DNA of 64,000 nucleotides from Azolla caroliniana (Eukaryota; Polypodiophyta), in NCBI GenBank assembly GCA_043228905.1, contig JBHGNT010000020.1:6448001-6512000 (forward strand), given 5' to 3'. The notes beneath the pieces are model-generated. The model was not told the DNA's origin. It worked only from the letters and a program-made list of their open reading frames with translations, and ran no database searches. The position numbers were made by a program, and so were the translations under genes. Below, piece by piece: positions 53,375 to 64,000 of the stretch (its first letter is position 1; each line of letters begins with the position of its first letter).

Positions 53375-56300
53375 TCACCCACTAACTACACTACAATACA
53401 TGGGTAGTGGAACATGTTGAATTGCCAATAGGCAAGACGAACACTCCACTGAGGAAAGAATTTCCACTTGCTCCAATAAAGAAAATTGCCACATTAGTAC
53501 TCCCTTCAACTTTCGTAGATATGCTTTCACTCCATGTCTACCATCGAATACAAAAGTGTTGCGCATATTCCAATTATGACGCAATCCCCAATATCTCAGA
53601 AATAGAAAAATGATCTACATCTCTGATTTTGGGTCAACCTGTGTCAATTGTGCAAACACCCATTGTCTAGGTGTCAAATAACACCGTGATAAGACTTGCC
53701 AAATTTGAGAAATGTAATTCCAAATCTAACAAGCAATCATACATTGTATAAATCGATGAGTACTATCTTCCATTTAAACAATGCAAAAGAAGCAATTACC
53801 CATTGCTAGTCCACGACACTTTAGAGCTAATCCCAAAGGAAATCCTCCAATCAAAACTCTCCAAATGAAGACCTTTGCTACAAGTGGCAATTTAGAATGC
53901 CAACTACATTGTAAGATCTACCACCATCCATGATCGGATTAATGTATTCCCCATTCTTCTTCGGCCTTAAATGATAACCATCCAAGAGACTTGATAGAGC
54001 AATGATACAAAAGATTAGTAGTCACTTGTAACAACGACTTTTGACCCTTTAAACACCAATCAATCCACGGTTGTTCTCCTGTTTGTAGAGGTAAGGGACC
54101 TTGCATCAATGGAATATTTTGTAGTTGTTGCCAAATAAACCCATAATTAGGTGGAATGTGTAATAATTGTTGCGCTTCAACAAAGTCCAAAATTCTTTGA
54201 GATGGAGCCTCAACTATATCTCCTAGCTCTTTGACCCCCAAATGAAACAAATGATTAAATTGAGAGCGCAATCTCTCCTTTCTTGGCCAACATAATAACC
54301 GAGAAGACACAATCAACTCTTTTTGCAAAGAATTACAATGCTCTCTACTAGGTGATGGTTTCCATACACATAACAATAGTGCTTCTTGCCATGAGGTAAC
54401 CAAGTGTTGAACACATATAGAGCCCAGAATCCTACATGAGATACATCCATTCAGTAATTTCCACCATGAAGCCTTAATCATTGTTCTCCCATGTGTTAAA
54501 CCCTTGTTCTCAATAAAATATTGAACAATAGATATCCATGGTTGTGAGTTTGAACACGGGGCTTGTAATAATGAAAATCTACGAGCCATCATATGCTTAG
54601 ATAAGTTCAATATTCCAGCTCCCCCCAAGCGCTTAGGGGTTGCTAGATGATTCCATGCAACCCAAGTGATTCCCATCCTATCACTCTTCTTCCACAACAA
54701 ATATTGAAGAGGTTGCAAAATAGAATGCAAAACCTTCTTTGTCCATGGCAACAATGGCAAGTAATATAGTATCATGGGTTCCATAATAGATTGTACAACC
54801 TTCAAGCGTACATGAAATGGCCAAGATTGTGACTTCCAATACATGAACTTATCCCTCAACTTACTAGACATCCATTCGATCAATTGACCATTTGTAACAT
54901 TCATTCCTAATGGATAGCCCATGTGTCGAAAAATAGAGCCTTTCTTCACCACGGATCCTTGCCATCCTAAACATTCAAAATCCCTTTCAGTACATGATAT
55001 GAGACTAGACTTCCTCCAATTAATATGTAATCCAGAAGCCAATACAAATTGGTTCCATACAAGCATCCCCTTCTCAAGATTCTCTCGTGAGGCTTGTAAA
55101 AACATGAAAGAATCATCAACCAAAGCTTGTGCTACTAGTTGCCCTCCAGATGGAAGGTGTAGACCCACAATGTCACCATTTGTTGGAAGCCCTTGATAAC
55201 ATCACTAACAAATAGCAAACAACAATGGGCTAAGAGGGCATCCTTGACGAACGGATCTTGTGAGGGCAATATCTTATGTAACTCCCCCATTAAGCATTAC
55301 TCGAGACACCGCATCTTGTCCTAATAAAAATATGAGACAAGACATACGAGGTCCAAAACCCATTGTTGCATTAACCCAGAAACAAAGGACCAATTAACAT
55401 GATCATAAGCTTTTTCCAAATCTAATTGCACCATAATCAATTCTTGATGAGTGTTTCGAGCATAATCCATGGCCATTTGAACATTCAACACATTATGCAA
55501 TATATTCCTACTTGCAATAAAACCATATTGGGCGAGATGTATCAACTTTGGCAAATACTTTTGTAATCTATTTGCCAAGACCTTTGTAAATATCTTATAC
55601 AACCCCCCCATCAAAGAAATGAGGTCTCCATTGATGAAATGACTCGGAAGATGCCACCTTTGGAACTAATTTAATTACACCAACCTTCCAAGCTTGAGGC
55701 ATACGACTAGAATCCCAAGAATGTTGAAACATCAAAGTTACCTTTAAAATGATCAAATATCGCTTAAAAACTTCATTTGTCAAGTCATCCCAACCAGGGC
55801 TCTTACCCCTAGGAAGATGCCTTAAAACTGTGTCCACCTCATCCTCAGTGAAATCCGCATCCAATTCATGACTAATGAGATCATGCACAATACATCCAAC
55901 CACATCATAAAATTCATGACGTGCTCTACCCACCTCATTTGTCATTAACAATTGTGGGCCAATCAACTCCTTAAAGTAATGAACACATATGTCAATTATT
56001 GTAGTAGGATCCACTATTTATTCATCCCCTTGTTTCACATGTACCAGATTTGATCGAGCATAAGTAGGATGTAATGCTTGGAAAAACAAATGAGATTGAC
56101 ATTGATTATCTATGAGCCCATCCCTCAGTTGTCGCATCTTCGCATAACGATAACTTTGGCATTGCAATTGAGAAATAATAACATGCAATTGACTTTGGAT
56201 ATCCAAAAGCTCCTCATCTAATGGTGCATGTATCAATAATGCATTACACCTAGAGAGAACTTGTGAGAATTGTCGAAGAAGACCTCATTTTTGTTGAGCA

Positions 56301-57211
56301 TTAGTTACTCCATACATACGATGAATGATCTTAATGTTTCGTAATGTGATATCCCATGCTTTGACTCCTTTAAGGTTCACTTCTTGTGAAAAATTTACCA
56401 AAATTTGCTCCATGAGAGAATCAAAGTGAGGTTGAAGCAAAAGAGAAGAGTTAAAGCATAATGGAGGCTTTCCGAGTAAGGATTTATACATGTCAATTGC
56501 ATGATTACAAACCTCCAAACAAATAGGAAAGTGATCTAAAGTTCCTACATCTTGTAGAACTTTCATACGAAGTGATGTCGGTAAAAAAGAATCATTGTGC
56601 ATCACATACATTCTATCTAACTGACTCCATGTTTGTCTATGTTGAGCAGATTGGAAAGTAAAACCTAGATCATTCCCATGCAACCATGTCCAAACATCCA
56701 ACTTCCGAACCTCCATAGCCAATGCATCCCAAGCAAGTTGCTCAAGATCATCCATGATTGAATGTTCAGACATAGATTGAGATGCATCAACACACATGTT
56801 AAAATCACCCATAAGTAATCCGGGACGACCCACACATAGGGTTTGAAGGAGTGAGCCCCATAATGCTATACATTGAGTGGCTTGGTTAGGGGCATAAATC
56901 CCAACCACCCACACAACCTCGCCAAAAAAAGTGATTTCTAGAACCAAAAACTAACCATAAGGATCATTATGCACCACTTGAGGATAATATTTATCCCGCA
57001 CGATTAATACCACACTTGAATAATGATTATTAAGATGTCATGCATATAATGATGAATATTCACGTAAATGAACTCTGGATCCTGCTAACTCATGACACTT
57101 ATGCTCAACTGCACATAATACATCCCATTCTTTACTTAACAAAGTTTCCCATAATATATACTTCTTATGAGGAGAACATGCCCCTCTCACATTCCATGTT
57201 ACCACTTTCAT
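53375..57211 (-). pseudogene. LINE ORF2: endonuclease and reverse transcriptase
   Basis: Starts MKVVTWNVRGACSPHKK (APE-type endonuclease), with VEHK at the metal-binding Glu position, IYAPNQ, MGDFNMCVD, SQLDRMYV and LDHFPICLEV. The RT has LPRGKSPGWDDLTNEVFK, motif A VQLDLEKAYDHVNWSF, RQGCPLSPLLF and the polymerase box LVDDS (catalytic Asp pair kept; usual form A-D-D). A thumb/C-terminal part follows (INWRKSSLIS, LRDKFMYWKSQSW, LGGAGILNLSKHMMARRF), and the distal part MRNTFVFDGRHG near 53520. Stops at about 56952, 56018, 55600 and 55330 plus frameshifts. Inactive. Confidence 0.85.
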
Positions 57212-57371
57212 TCAATCAACAATGTTATGGGTGCACTTGCTCCTTTAGAGCAACCGATGTCATGAAACTAGTCAAAGCATGATCCAATGTTGCATGTGGA
57301 TTTTCATGCACCACATCCTTAGGGGTGTCTATCGAAATCTTTTGTTTAGGTTCTCCCACTTGACAAAAACC

Positions 57372-58440
57372 TCAAGAATTTGATGAATTTACAACCCGTC
57401 CCAATGAATCAAATTGAAGGTGAAGGGGTAATCCCTTATCCCTAAATTGTCTTTGCCAAGGAACTTTTCGAGGGCCCTCCCTAGTTCCTGAATTTCCTTT
57501 CCAAGCAGTCTCACGAGTAGTGGGCAAACTATTACGTTGCAGATTCATTGATTTCCCCTTTGACTTGCACTTAACATGATGCCAATCCTTTTCAACAACA
57601 ACATCACTAGTTCTATCCAACGGTTTTTTCCACTTATCTATAACCACCAAACTTTGTTTTTCCATATCCATAGATTGAGTTCCCTTATTCTTAGGGCCCA
57701 AACCTTGAAGTGAAACCTCTTTATAACCTGCTCTAGATGATGTTCCTTCATCCATAACAACCACAATATCTAACACACCAACATCTCTCCCAACTCCTTC
57801 CTTACCATTCCCTTCATTAGGAACCTCTATAGTTGAAGGACAATGACAATGGCATTCCTCCATAACGTGACCCCATTCACCACATCCAAAACAATGACCT
57901 GCAAATGTCTTCCACTTCAATTTAAAACAAAGTCTTTTCATACCAGGTCTGTTCATACGCACCCATCCTGGCCTCTTACGACTTGTATCCCATAACACAC
58001 AAAATCTACATTTATTTGTAGCATTTGCATGTGGAGATACCAACACTTCACCCATTTGACTCATAAACTCTAGTAAAAGCGGCCATAAAAAAGCATGCTT
58101 ACAATCCACTGATACCCAAACAAGGCATTCTTGTTTTAACAAAGCATGATAGTCCACAACGGGGAACCATTGCATTACATGCACCAATCATTTATCAAAA
58201 AACACAGGAACTTTAGCCAACAATGCACTTCGATGTTCCGGTGAACGAAACACTACATCATAAAACCCTCGTGGTCCTGCATATATATTTTCAACACAAT
58301 TTGGTGATACGATTGTGTTCAACTATTGTTTAATCCAATTAATGTATGGGAGTTTCCCGGTAAAAAATAATATAACTACACGATCATAGAATACATCAAA
58401 AGATTGCAACATTGCCTTAGCATCAACTTCCACATCATGC
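57372..58440 (-). pseudogene. LINE ORF1: nucleic-acid-binding protein
   Basis: Upstream part (58440-58190) resembles the DUF4283 fold: VVILFFTGKLPYINWIK, GPRGFYDVVFRSPEHRSALL, VPVFFDK. After a TGA it runs VHVMQWFPVVDYHALLKQE and QMGEVLVSPHANATN, then a zinc knuckle CFGCGEWGHVMEEC (about 57900-57860). The C-terminus is basic. Two in-frame stops (TAG near 58327, TGA near 58190). Confidence 0.8.
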
Positions 58441-58447
58441 CAAACTC

Positions 58448-60329
58448 AAAATGAAGGTATGGACGAGATTCACTATGTCCTTGGTGTACACACCTCAAAA
58501 AATAATTTTGTCCAAATTCCACCACATCTTGAACATGTCATGTCGTTCAATTTTAGGATGAAGAATTGTAAGACAATCTCAACCCCTCTCAATTACACCT
58601 TGAGGATGCAAACGATTATGACTCCATTCTTCATTATGTGACGTGGTCTCCACAAATAATCAAACCATGTAAGCTACTACTAGTTAATGATTGCCCATCT
58701 TGACCTTATTTACACATTCATTAAGGGTATCTATTTAATTTTGACTATATAGTTCTCTAAATATTCACACCTCTCTAAATCACAATGTGCACTCATAATT
58801 GCAAAGTTCATGAGTAAAATTCTTGAAGGTCGAGAGTCACTATTCAATTCTACACAAATATTTCACTTTCGGTATAATAGGTCATATTTTGACCTTCAAG
58901 GATCATAATAAAATCTGTTTGTCTATATAGACAGAAGCCAATACAAGAGTGCATCCAAGCACTAACAACATGTTATTCCTTTCTAGAAGAGTCCAATATA
59001 AAGAATGAAGAATACTTTGCCTCGTCGAACGTAACAACTTTAGCCAATGGCTCTATGCTTGTGAGGTCATAATGCAAAATGAAGGTATGGACGAGATTCA
59101 CTATGTCCTTGGTGTACACACCTCAAAAAATAATTTTGTCCAAATTCCACCACATCTTGAACATGTCATGTCGTTCAATTTTAGGATGAAGAATTGTAAG
59201 ACAATCTCAACCCCTCTCAATTACACCTTGAGGATGCAAACGATTATGACTCCATTCTTCATTATGTGACGTGGTCTCCACAAATAATCAAACCATGTAA
59301 GCTACTACTAGTTAATGATTGCCCATCTTGACCTTATTTACACATTCATTAAGGGTATCTATTTAATTTTGACTATATAGTTCTCTAAATATTCACACCT
59401 CTCTAAATCACAATGTGCACTCATAATTGCAAAGTTCATGAGTAAAATTCTTGAAGGTCGAGAGTCACTATTCAATTCTACACAAATATTTCACTTTCGG
59501 TATCATAGGTCATATTTTGACCTTCAAGGATCATAATAAAATCTGTTTGTCTATATAGACAGAAGCCAATACAAGAGTGCATCCAAGCACTAACAACATG
59601 TTATTCCTTTCTAGAAGAGTCCAATATAAAGAATGAAGAATACTTTGCCTCGTCGAACGTAACAACTTTAGCCAATGGCTCTATGCTTGTGAGGTCATAA
59701 TGCAAAATGAAGGTATGGACGAGATTCACTATGTCCTTGGTGTACACACCTCAAAAAATAATTTTGTCCAAATTCCACCACATCTTGAACATGTCATGTC
59801 GTTCAATTTTAGGATGAAGAATTGTAAGACAATCTCAACCCCTCTCAATTACACCTTGAGGATGCAAACGATTATGACTCCATTCTTCATTATGTGACGT
59901 GGTCTCCACAAATAATCAAACCATGTAAGCTACTACTAGTTAATGATTGCCCATCTTGACCTTATTTACACATTCATTAAGGGTATCTATTTAATTTTGA
60001 CTATATAGTTCTCTAAATATTCACACCTCTCTAAATCACAATGTGCACTCATCATTGCAAAGTTCATGAGTAAAATTCTTGAAGGTCGAGAGTCACTATT
60101 CAATTCTACACAAATATTTCACTTTCGGTATAATAGGTCATATTTTGACCTTCAAGGATCATAATAAAATATGTTTGTCTATATAGACAGAAGCCAATAC
60201 AAGAGTGCATCCAAGCACTAACAACATGTTATTCCTTTCTAGAAGAGTCCAATATAAAGAATGAAGAATACTTTGCCTCGTCGAACGTAACAACTTTAGC
60301 CAATGGCTCTATGCTTGTGAGGTCATAAT
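58448..60329 (+). repeat. 628-bp tandem array, 3 units
   Basis: Units start at about 58448, 59074 and 59702; a fourth begins at 60328 but diverges after ATGCAAAATG. Only a handful of substitutions separate the copies (TAATAGG/TATCATAGG, ATAATTGC/ATCATTGC, AATCTGTT/AATATGTT). Each unit encodes a copia RT fragment (GMDEIHYVLGVHTSKNNF, NCKTISTPLN) followed by non-coding DNA. Confidence 0.95.
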
Positions 60330-61200
60330 GCAAAATGTAGCACCTTTAGAGTGGAAAGCGTTGAAGCATGAGTGTCCAATCATGGGTTATCAAGAGCAAG
60401 TCTCCACATTTGTACTCTCTGTCACTACAACTGGCTCTATTAATGAGCTCTATAAGCCCTTCCTAAATGGCCTTCTCTAAGGGTATGCTCGCATGTTGAG
60501 GACCTAATATTTAACTCCTAAACATCTCTCACTTTTGGTATTGTGCTAGACACTACACAAACCTATTTGGATATATAAAGGGTAGGGAGTCATTTTTCTG
60601 AAGGGAACAAGGAATTTGTAGAATATGACCATTTCTAATTTGTCAACACCTAAAACGTGTGTAACGGTAACAACAGCATATGGCAATTGAGACGTCTTCG
60701 TGGGTATGCACAACAATATAGTTAGATTCAGTGTCACAAGTCAATGTACTAGAATAGTAATAGGTTTGGGGGGTCAAAGCGTGGCATGTGCGATGCAAAC
60801 CAACTAAAGCTTGGCTACAGGACAAGCATGCACAAGAGCCTCCATAAAAATATATGATAGGGTACGGTACACTCATTCTCATGTTTGACTCTATAGTTTT
60901 TACATATGGCAGGTGGAGCACGTAGGTAGCAAAGGTCCCCTACCCCAGTCTTGATGTGGGTATTGAGCAACGACAAAATTCCACTGCCCAAACGATGGCA
61001 TCATCGGAAGTAAGGGAGCTCGGTGTTTTCAATTGGGTGTATATAAATAAAATGGGGGCAATCGAAATTGTTCCCATTGATTTATTTTGTTTGCGGTTCG
61101 CTCAGGTCACATTACGTGGTTGTACTGCTTCTTTCTTTGGTGGAGGGGTTTCGTGTTTGAAACAAAGAACAAGGAGTGAGAGTGAATGAATGAGTTGAAC
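60330..61200. other. Gene-free interval
   Basis: No supported gene. 60340-60480 continues a plus-strand reading (APLEWKALKHECP, VTTTGSINELYKPFLNG) that looks like decayed coding DNA of unknown family. The remainder is unassigned. Confidence 0.4.
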
Positions 61201-61328
61201 ACCCCCCCCCCCCCCCACCCCCCCCTCCTCTCTCTAAAAACGGAAGCCACAACCAAAACGAGGGGCATGTGGAGGATAAAAAAAGAAGATGCAACCAACA
61301 CCAACACCAACACCATCCCATCATCTAA

Positions 61329-61359
<31 letters not shown>

Positions 61360-61459
61360 GTATACATATACATATACATATATGTACATAAATGTATATC
61401 CATATCCATATACATCCCTCCTTCTCCTCCTCCTAATAATAGAACCCCTCCCACCCCCA

Positions 61460-61491
<32 letters not shown>

Positions 61492-61661
61492 AGAAAACAC
61501 CCAAAAAATAAGAATAAGGAAAACAAAATCTCCTCTGTCTCTGTCTCTGTCTCTGTGTGTGTCTGCGAATTCGGGGGTGTGGGTTAGGCTAGGCCCTCAG
61601 AGTTCTGCGAAGGCAGGCAGAAAGCATTTTGCGTTAATATTATGTACATACATACGTATAT

Positions 61662-61695
<34 letters not shown>

Positions 61696-62190
61696 GGTTG
61701 CATTGCGTTGCGTAAGAGGTTGGTTCCTTTGTTTTTGTTTCTTTTCTTTTCTTTCTGCTTCCTTTGCTTTCCTTTGCTTTCCTTTGCTTTCCTTTGCTTT
61801 CCTTTGCGTTGCTCTCTCTCTTCTGTCCGTCGACCTCTTCGTCGCTCCTCTCTTTTCTTTTCTTTTCTTTTTTATTGTATCGTCTTTTAAGCGTCGGTTT
61901 ATTCATTCATTCACCTTTTCCCGTTTTTCTTTCTTCTTTTTTCTCCCCTCCCCCTTTTTATTTTATTTAATTTTCTTTTCTTTTTCTTGATCCCTTTTAT
62001 TTATTTTTTGGTTGGATTTTTGCCTTTGCCTTTGCCCTCCCAAGCTCCACATCCAAAGTGGTCATTCATTCATTCATTCATTCATTCATGATTGATTGAT
62101 TATTGATGAGTTAAAGGAGGATCTCAGTTGTGCTCCTCCTCGTCTTTGTTCAATCTGATTCTGGGCTATAGCTTGGTTTCTATTGATTTT
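61201..62190 (+). promoter_or_regulatory. Microsatellite-rich probable promoter and distal leader of the VQ gene
   Basis: Contains poly-C (61203-61227), (CATA)n (61325-61358), (GA)n (61465-61491), (TCTGTC)n (61535-61556), (CAGA)n (61662-61695), a (CTTTGCTTTC)n pyrimidine block (61757-61806) and (ATTC)n (62064-62088). CT/GA-rich stretches are common around plant transcription starts, but I cannot place the start site. No gene seen. Confidence 0.45.
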
Positions 62191-63040
62191 CAGGAATAAG
62201 AAAAAAAAATTCATAAAGGAAAGGCCAGGAAGCGAGCAAGAAAGAAAGCTTCTGATCAGGTAAGCTATGCTATGCTATGCTATGCTGTTTTTCAGAAATG
62301 GATTTTGTTCTTTTTTCTGCTTCGCGACCTTTAAGCGTTCTGTTTCGTAACAAACATCATACATCTGTTAACGTTCAGCGTTTTTGTTAAAAAATAAATA
62401 AATTTAAAGCATCTTTCTATAGAAGAAAAGCAAGAAAGAAAGCAAAAAAAATCAAGAAAGCTTCTGATGAGGTAAGATATGGCGTCCTTACGAACGTGGT
62501 TATGCTATGTATTCCTTTTCACGAGATAATCTATATATCGTTTCGAATGGTTTTACTGTCTTTTTTAGTTACATGAGATATTATAAACTTTGGTGTTTTC
62601 AGAAAGTTTTCTTCTCTGTTTGAAATTCAATTCTGTCATTTTAAGTTCTTATTTGCCTTTTTATTCTGTCTGTTCTGGCGTAGATTCATAGTGATTACCT
62701 TCGCTTTCTTCTTCCAAGAAAGACAGAACTTGAGCCAGTTACCTCTGCTCCAAAACCACTCAAGAAAACCAGGGAAAAGATAATCCATCTTTGCCTTCTC
62801 TTATTTGTTTGCTGATTTGGCAATTCCAATATTTAAAGAAAAGCAAGCAAAGAAAATACAAGAAAAGGGAAAACCAAAGTAGAAGCGAAGGAAGCGCAAA
62901 GGAAATCAAATTTTCTCAGAGTAAAGAAGGCCCAGGAAGTAAACGCAAAGCAAAGCTATTGAAACCAAAAAATAGATGAGGAAAAAAGACAGAAAATAAG
63001 GATAGCCTCTATTTGTTTGAGTTTGTGGTTCTTTTTTTCC
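62191..63040 (+). promoter_or_regulatory. Candidate spliced 5' leader of the VQ gene
   Basis: Three purine-rich segments share AAGAAAGCAAG-type sequence. Segment 1 (62193-62259) ends GCTTCTGATCAG before GTAAGC. Segment 2 (62423-62471) follows TTTCTATAG and ends GCTTCTGATGAG before GTAAGA. Segment 3 starts after ATTTAAAG at 62839 and runs to the coding start. A TATGC repeat (62264-62286) follows the first donor. Reads as two leader introns; inferred from splice-like signals only. Confidence 0.45.
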
Positions 63041-64000
63041 ATGAAGAAGTCTCCATTTTATGGAGGCGAGGAGCGAGAGGGGAGCCCTCGCGCGAAGAAA
63101 AGCAATTTGAGCCCAGCTACTAGGATTTGTTTTGAAAGAGAAACAATCGTGCACACTCATTCTTCAAATTTCCGTGAAGTTGTGCACCAGCTGACAGGGG
63201 CAGAGTCATCATCGAACGATGAAAGACCGCCCCCACTTTTTATTAATGGATCATCTCGGCACGAGAATGTGCCACCTAACAATGGTTTCAGTCGAGATGT
63301 TGTTTCCTCAGGTAACACCAATAGCAGCACGAGTAATATCCATAATAGCATCAAAGCACATTCATTTGGATCGTCGCGTCTTGAGAATATGGTCAATAAT
63401 GATGGTTTAGGTCGAGATGTATCCACCACCAGTAGGTATTCGTTTGGGCCATCTCGGCATGAGAATGTAGCCAATAACGGTGGTTTGGGTAGAGATGTTA
63501 GCACGGTCAATAGCATCAAGGGTCATTCGTTGGGATCGTCTCGTCTTGAGAATGCAGTCAATAACATGGCCAATAATGATGATGGCTTAATCAAAGATCA
63601 TTCACTTGGATCTTGTCTGCAGGAGAATGCTGCTAATAATGATGGTTTTGGTCAAGACTTTGTCGGCTCAAGTAGTCATGAAATGCATGCGAAAAGTGAT
63701 ACTCCTGCACCTGGCAAAACTCTTCAACTAGAAGCAAAGGGCCCCTTGGCTTTAAGACTTTTCGAGAGGAGGAGATCATCAAACAACAATAAAAGCTTCG
63801 GAAGGTTGTCTACTAACAGTAAAGATCTTCCAGCTTTGGTTTCAGGTCCTTTGACTCCATTAGCATGCGAATTCGAGAAGATTTGTTTCTCTCAGACACC
63901 CATTGGTAGCCCTGACAACCACCACCACCCTAAGCCAATATCATCAGAGGAAGAAGAACGAGGAAATAATGATATGCAAATATCGTCTTCCACCCATCCA
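63041..64000 (+). CDS. VQ-motif protein, N-terminal 320 residues (gene continues past window)
   Basis: Starts MKKSPFYGGEEREGSPRAKK, the first ATG after an in-frame TGA (62960-62962); open to the window end. The VQ motif is at residues 44-53 as FREVVHQLTG, i.e. F-x3-V-H-x-L-T-G, with His in place of Gln. C-terminal landmarks LRLFERRRS (238-246) and LPALVSGPLTPL (263-274) match, in order, the L-Y-E-R-R and P-A-L-x-S-P-x-T-P-L boxes of the VQ4/VQ31-like group, which in Arabidopsis includes MAPK-phosphorylated, WRKY-binding nuclear proteins. SP/TP sites (S15-P, S24-P, T273-P, T286-P, S290-P) fit MAPK targets. Between these landmarks (67-215) lie about five degenerate repeats of S-x-G-S-S-R-x-E-N-x2-N-N-x-G. 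Transcription co-regulation is inferred from the family. Confidence 0.85.
   Translation, partial: MKKSPFYGGEEREGSPRAKKSNLSPATRICFERETIVHTHSSNFREVVHQLTGAESSSNDERPPPLFINGSSRHENVPPNNGFSRDVVSSGNTNSSTSNIHNSIKAHSFGSSRLENMVNNDGLGRDVSTTSRYSFGPSRHENVANNGGLGRDVSTVNSIKGHSLGSSRLENAVNNMANNDDGLIKDHSLGSCLQENAANNDGFGQDFVGSSSHEMHAKSDTPAPGKTLQLEAKGPLALRLFERRRSSNNNKSFGRLSTNSKDLPALVSGPLTPLACEFEKICFSQTPIGSPDNHHHPKPISSEEEERGNNDMQISSSTHP

Larger units (their letters stand above)
53297..58445 (-). mobile_element. L1-type LINE, decayed
   Basis: Minus-strand non-LTR retrotransposon: ORF1 (58440-57372) and ORF2 (57211 to about 53375), then a 3' tail toward 53297. Gene order, EN-RT architecture and motifs are those of plant L1/Cin4-type elements. 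Multiple stops and frameshifts. The 5' end abuts a tandem array starting near 58448. Confidence 0.85.

Noticed and set aside
58448-60329. CRISPR-like array
   Set aside because: Direct repeats are 628 bp, contiguous and without unique spacers in a plant genome; an ordinary tandem array.
61186-61990. Tyr/Ile-, Lys/Asn- and Phe-rich open frames
   Set aside because: Translations of CATA, GA, CAGA and CTTTC microsatellites.

Overview
The window is repeat-rich chromosomal DNA from a flowering plant; I cannot name the species. The evidence is plant-type Ty1/copia and Ty3/gypsy polyproteins, initiator-Met tRNA primer sites (TGGTATCAGAGC type), a plant L1-type LINE, and at the right edge the start of a plant-specific VQ-motif gene. 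About 90% of the annotatable sequence is retrotransposon, most of it decayed. The only host gene I can support is the VQ gene (63041 to the window end, continuing beyond it).

Layout. 1-873: gypsy pol fragment. 874-1217: an LTR. 1218-3553: low-complexity, no gene. 3554-8993: a minus-strand LTR element (called F) with a gag-like ORF and two unrecognised ORFs but no pol, split by a solo LTR (5412-6120). 8994-12668: remains of a copia element (G) holding solo LTR S1 (9587-10465). 12838-18778: minus-strand copia element H, TSD AGTCC, whose reading frame can continue past RNase H into the LTR. 19477-20499: decayed gypsy gag (I). 20500-25597: AT-rich, gene-free. 25598-53125: a four-level nest. 53126-58445: SINE-like module plus a minus-strand LINE. 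58448-60329: three near-identical 628-bp tandem units that include a copia RT fragment. 60330-63040: gene-free, then a microsatellite-dense probable promoter/leader. 63041-64000: VQ gene.

The nest. Copia C (LTRs 25598-25912 and 53046-53125, the latter truncated) contains copia D (28813-35022) and gypsy B (36831-52568, minus strand). D contains solo LTR S2 (31065-31850). B contains gypsy A (37093-49348) and solo LTR S3 (50511-51161). A contains copia E (39049-44456). Most boundaries show TG...CA ends and a 4-5 bp target duplication. Decay falls inward: C's LTRs differ at about 11% of the bases that can be compared, A's at 13 of 585 positions (all transitions), and E's only in the length of a CT tract. 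E has an uninterrupted 1337-residue polyprotein and is the one element that looks recently, perhaps still, mobile.

General signals. Premature stops in A, F, G, H and I mostly fit CAG-to-TAG or CGA-to-TGA changes, as expected for methylated cytosines in silenced plant transposons. tRNA-like modules (A-box/B-box-like) recur in unrelated repeat contexts. The strongest candidates for something undescribed are the pol-less element F, the C-terminal extension of H, and the VQ protein's internal repeats.
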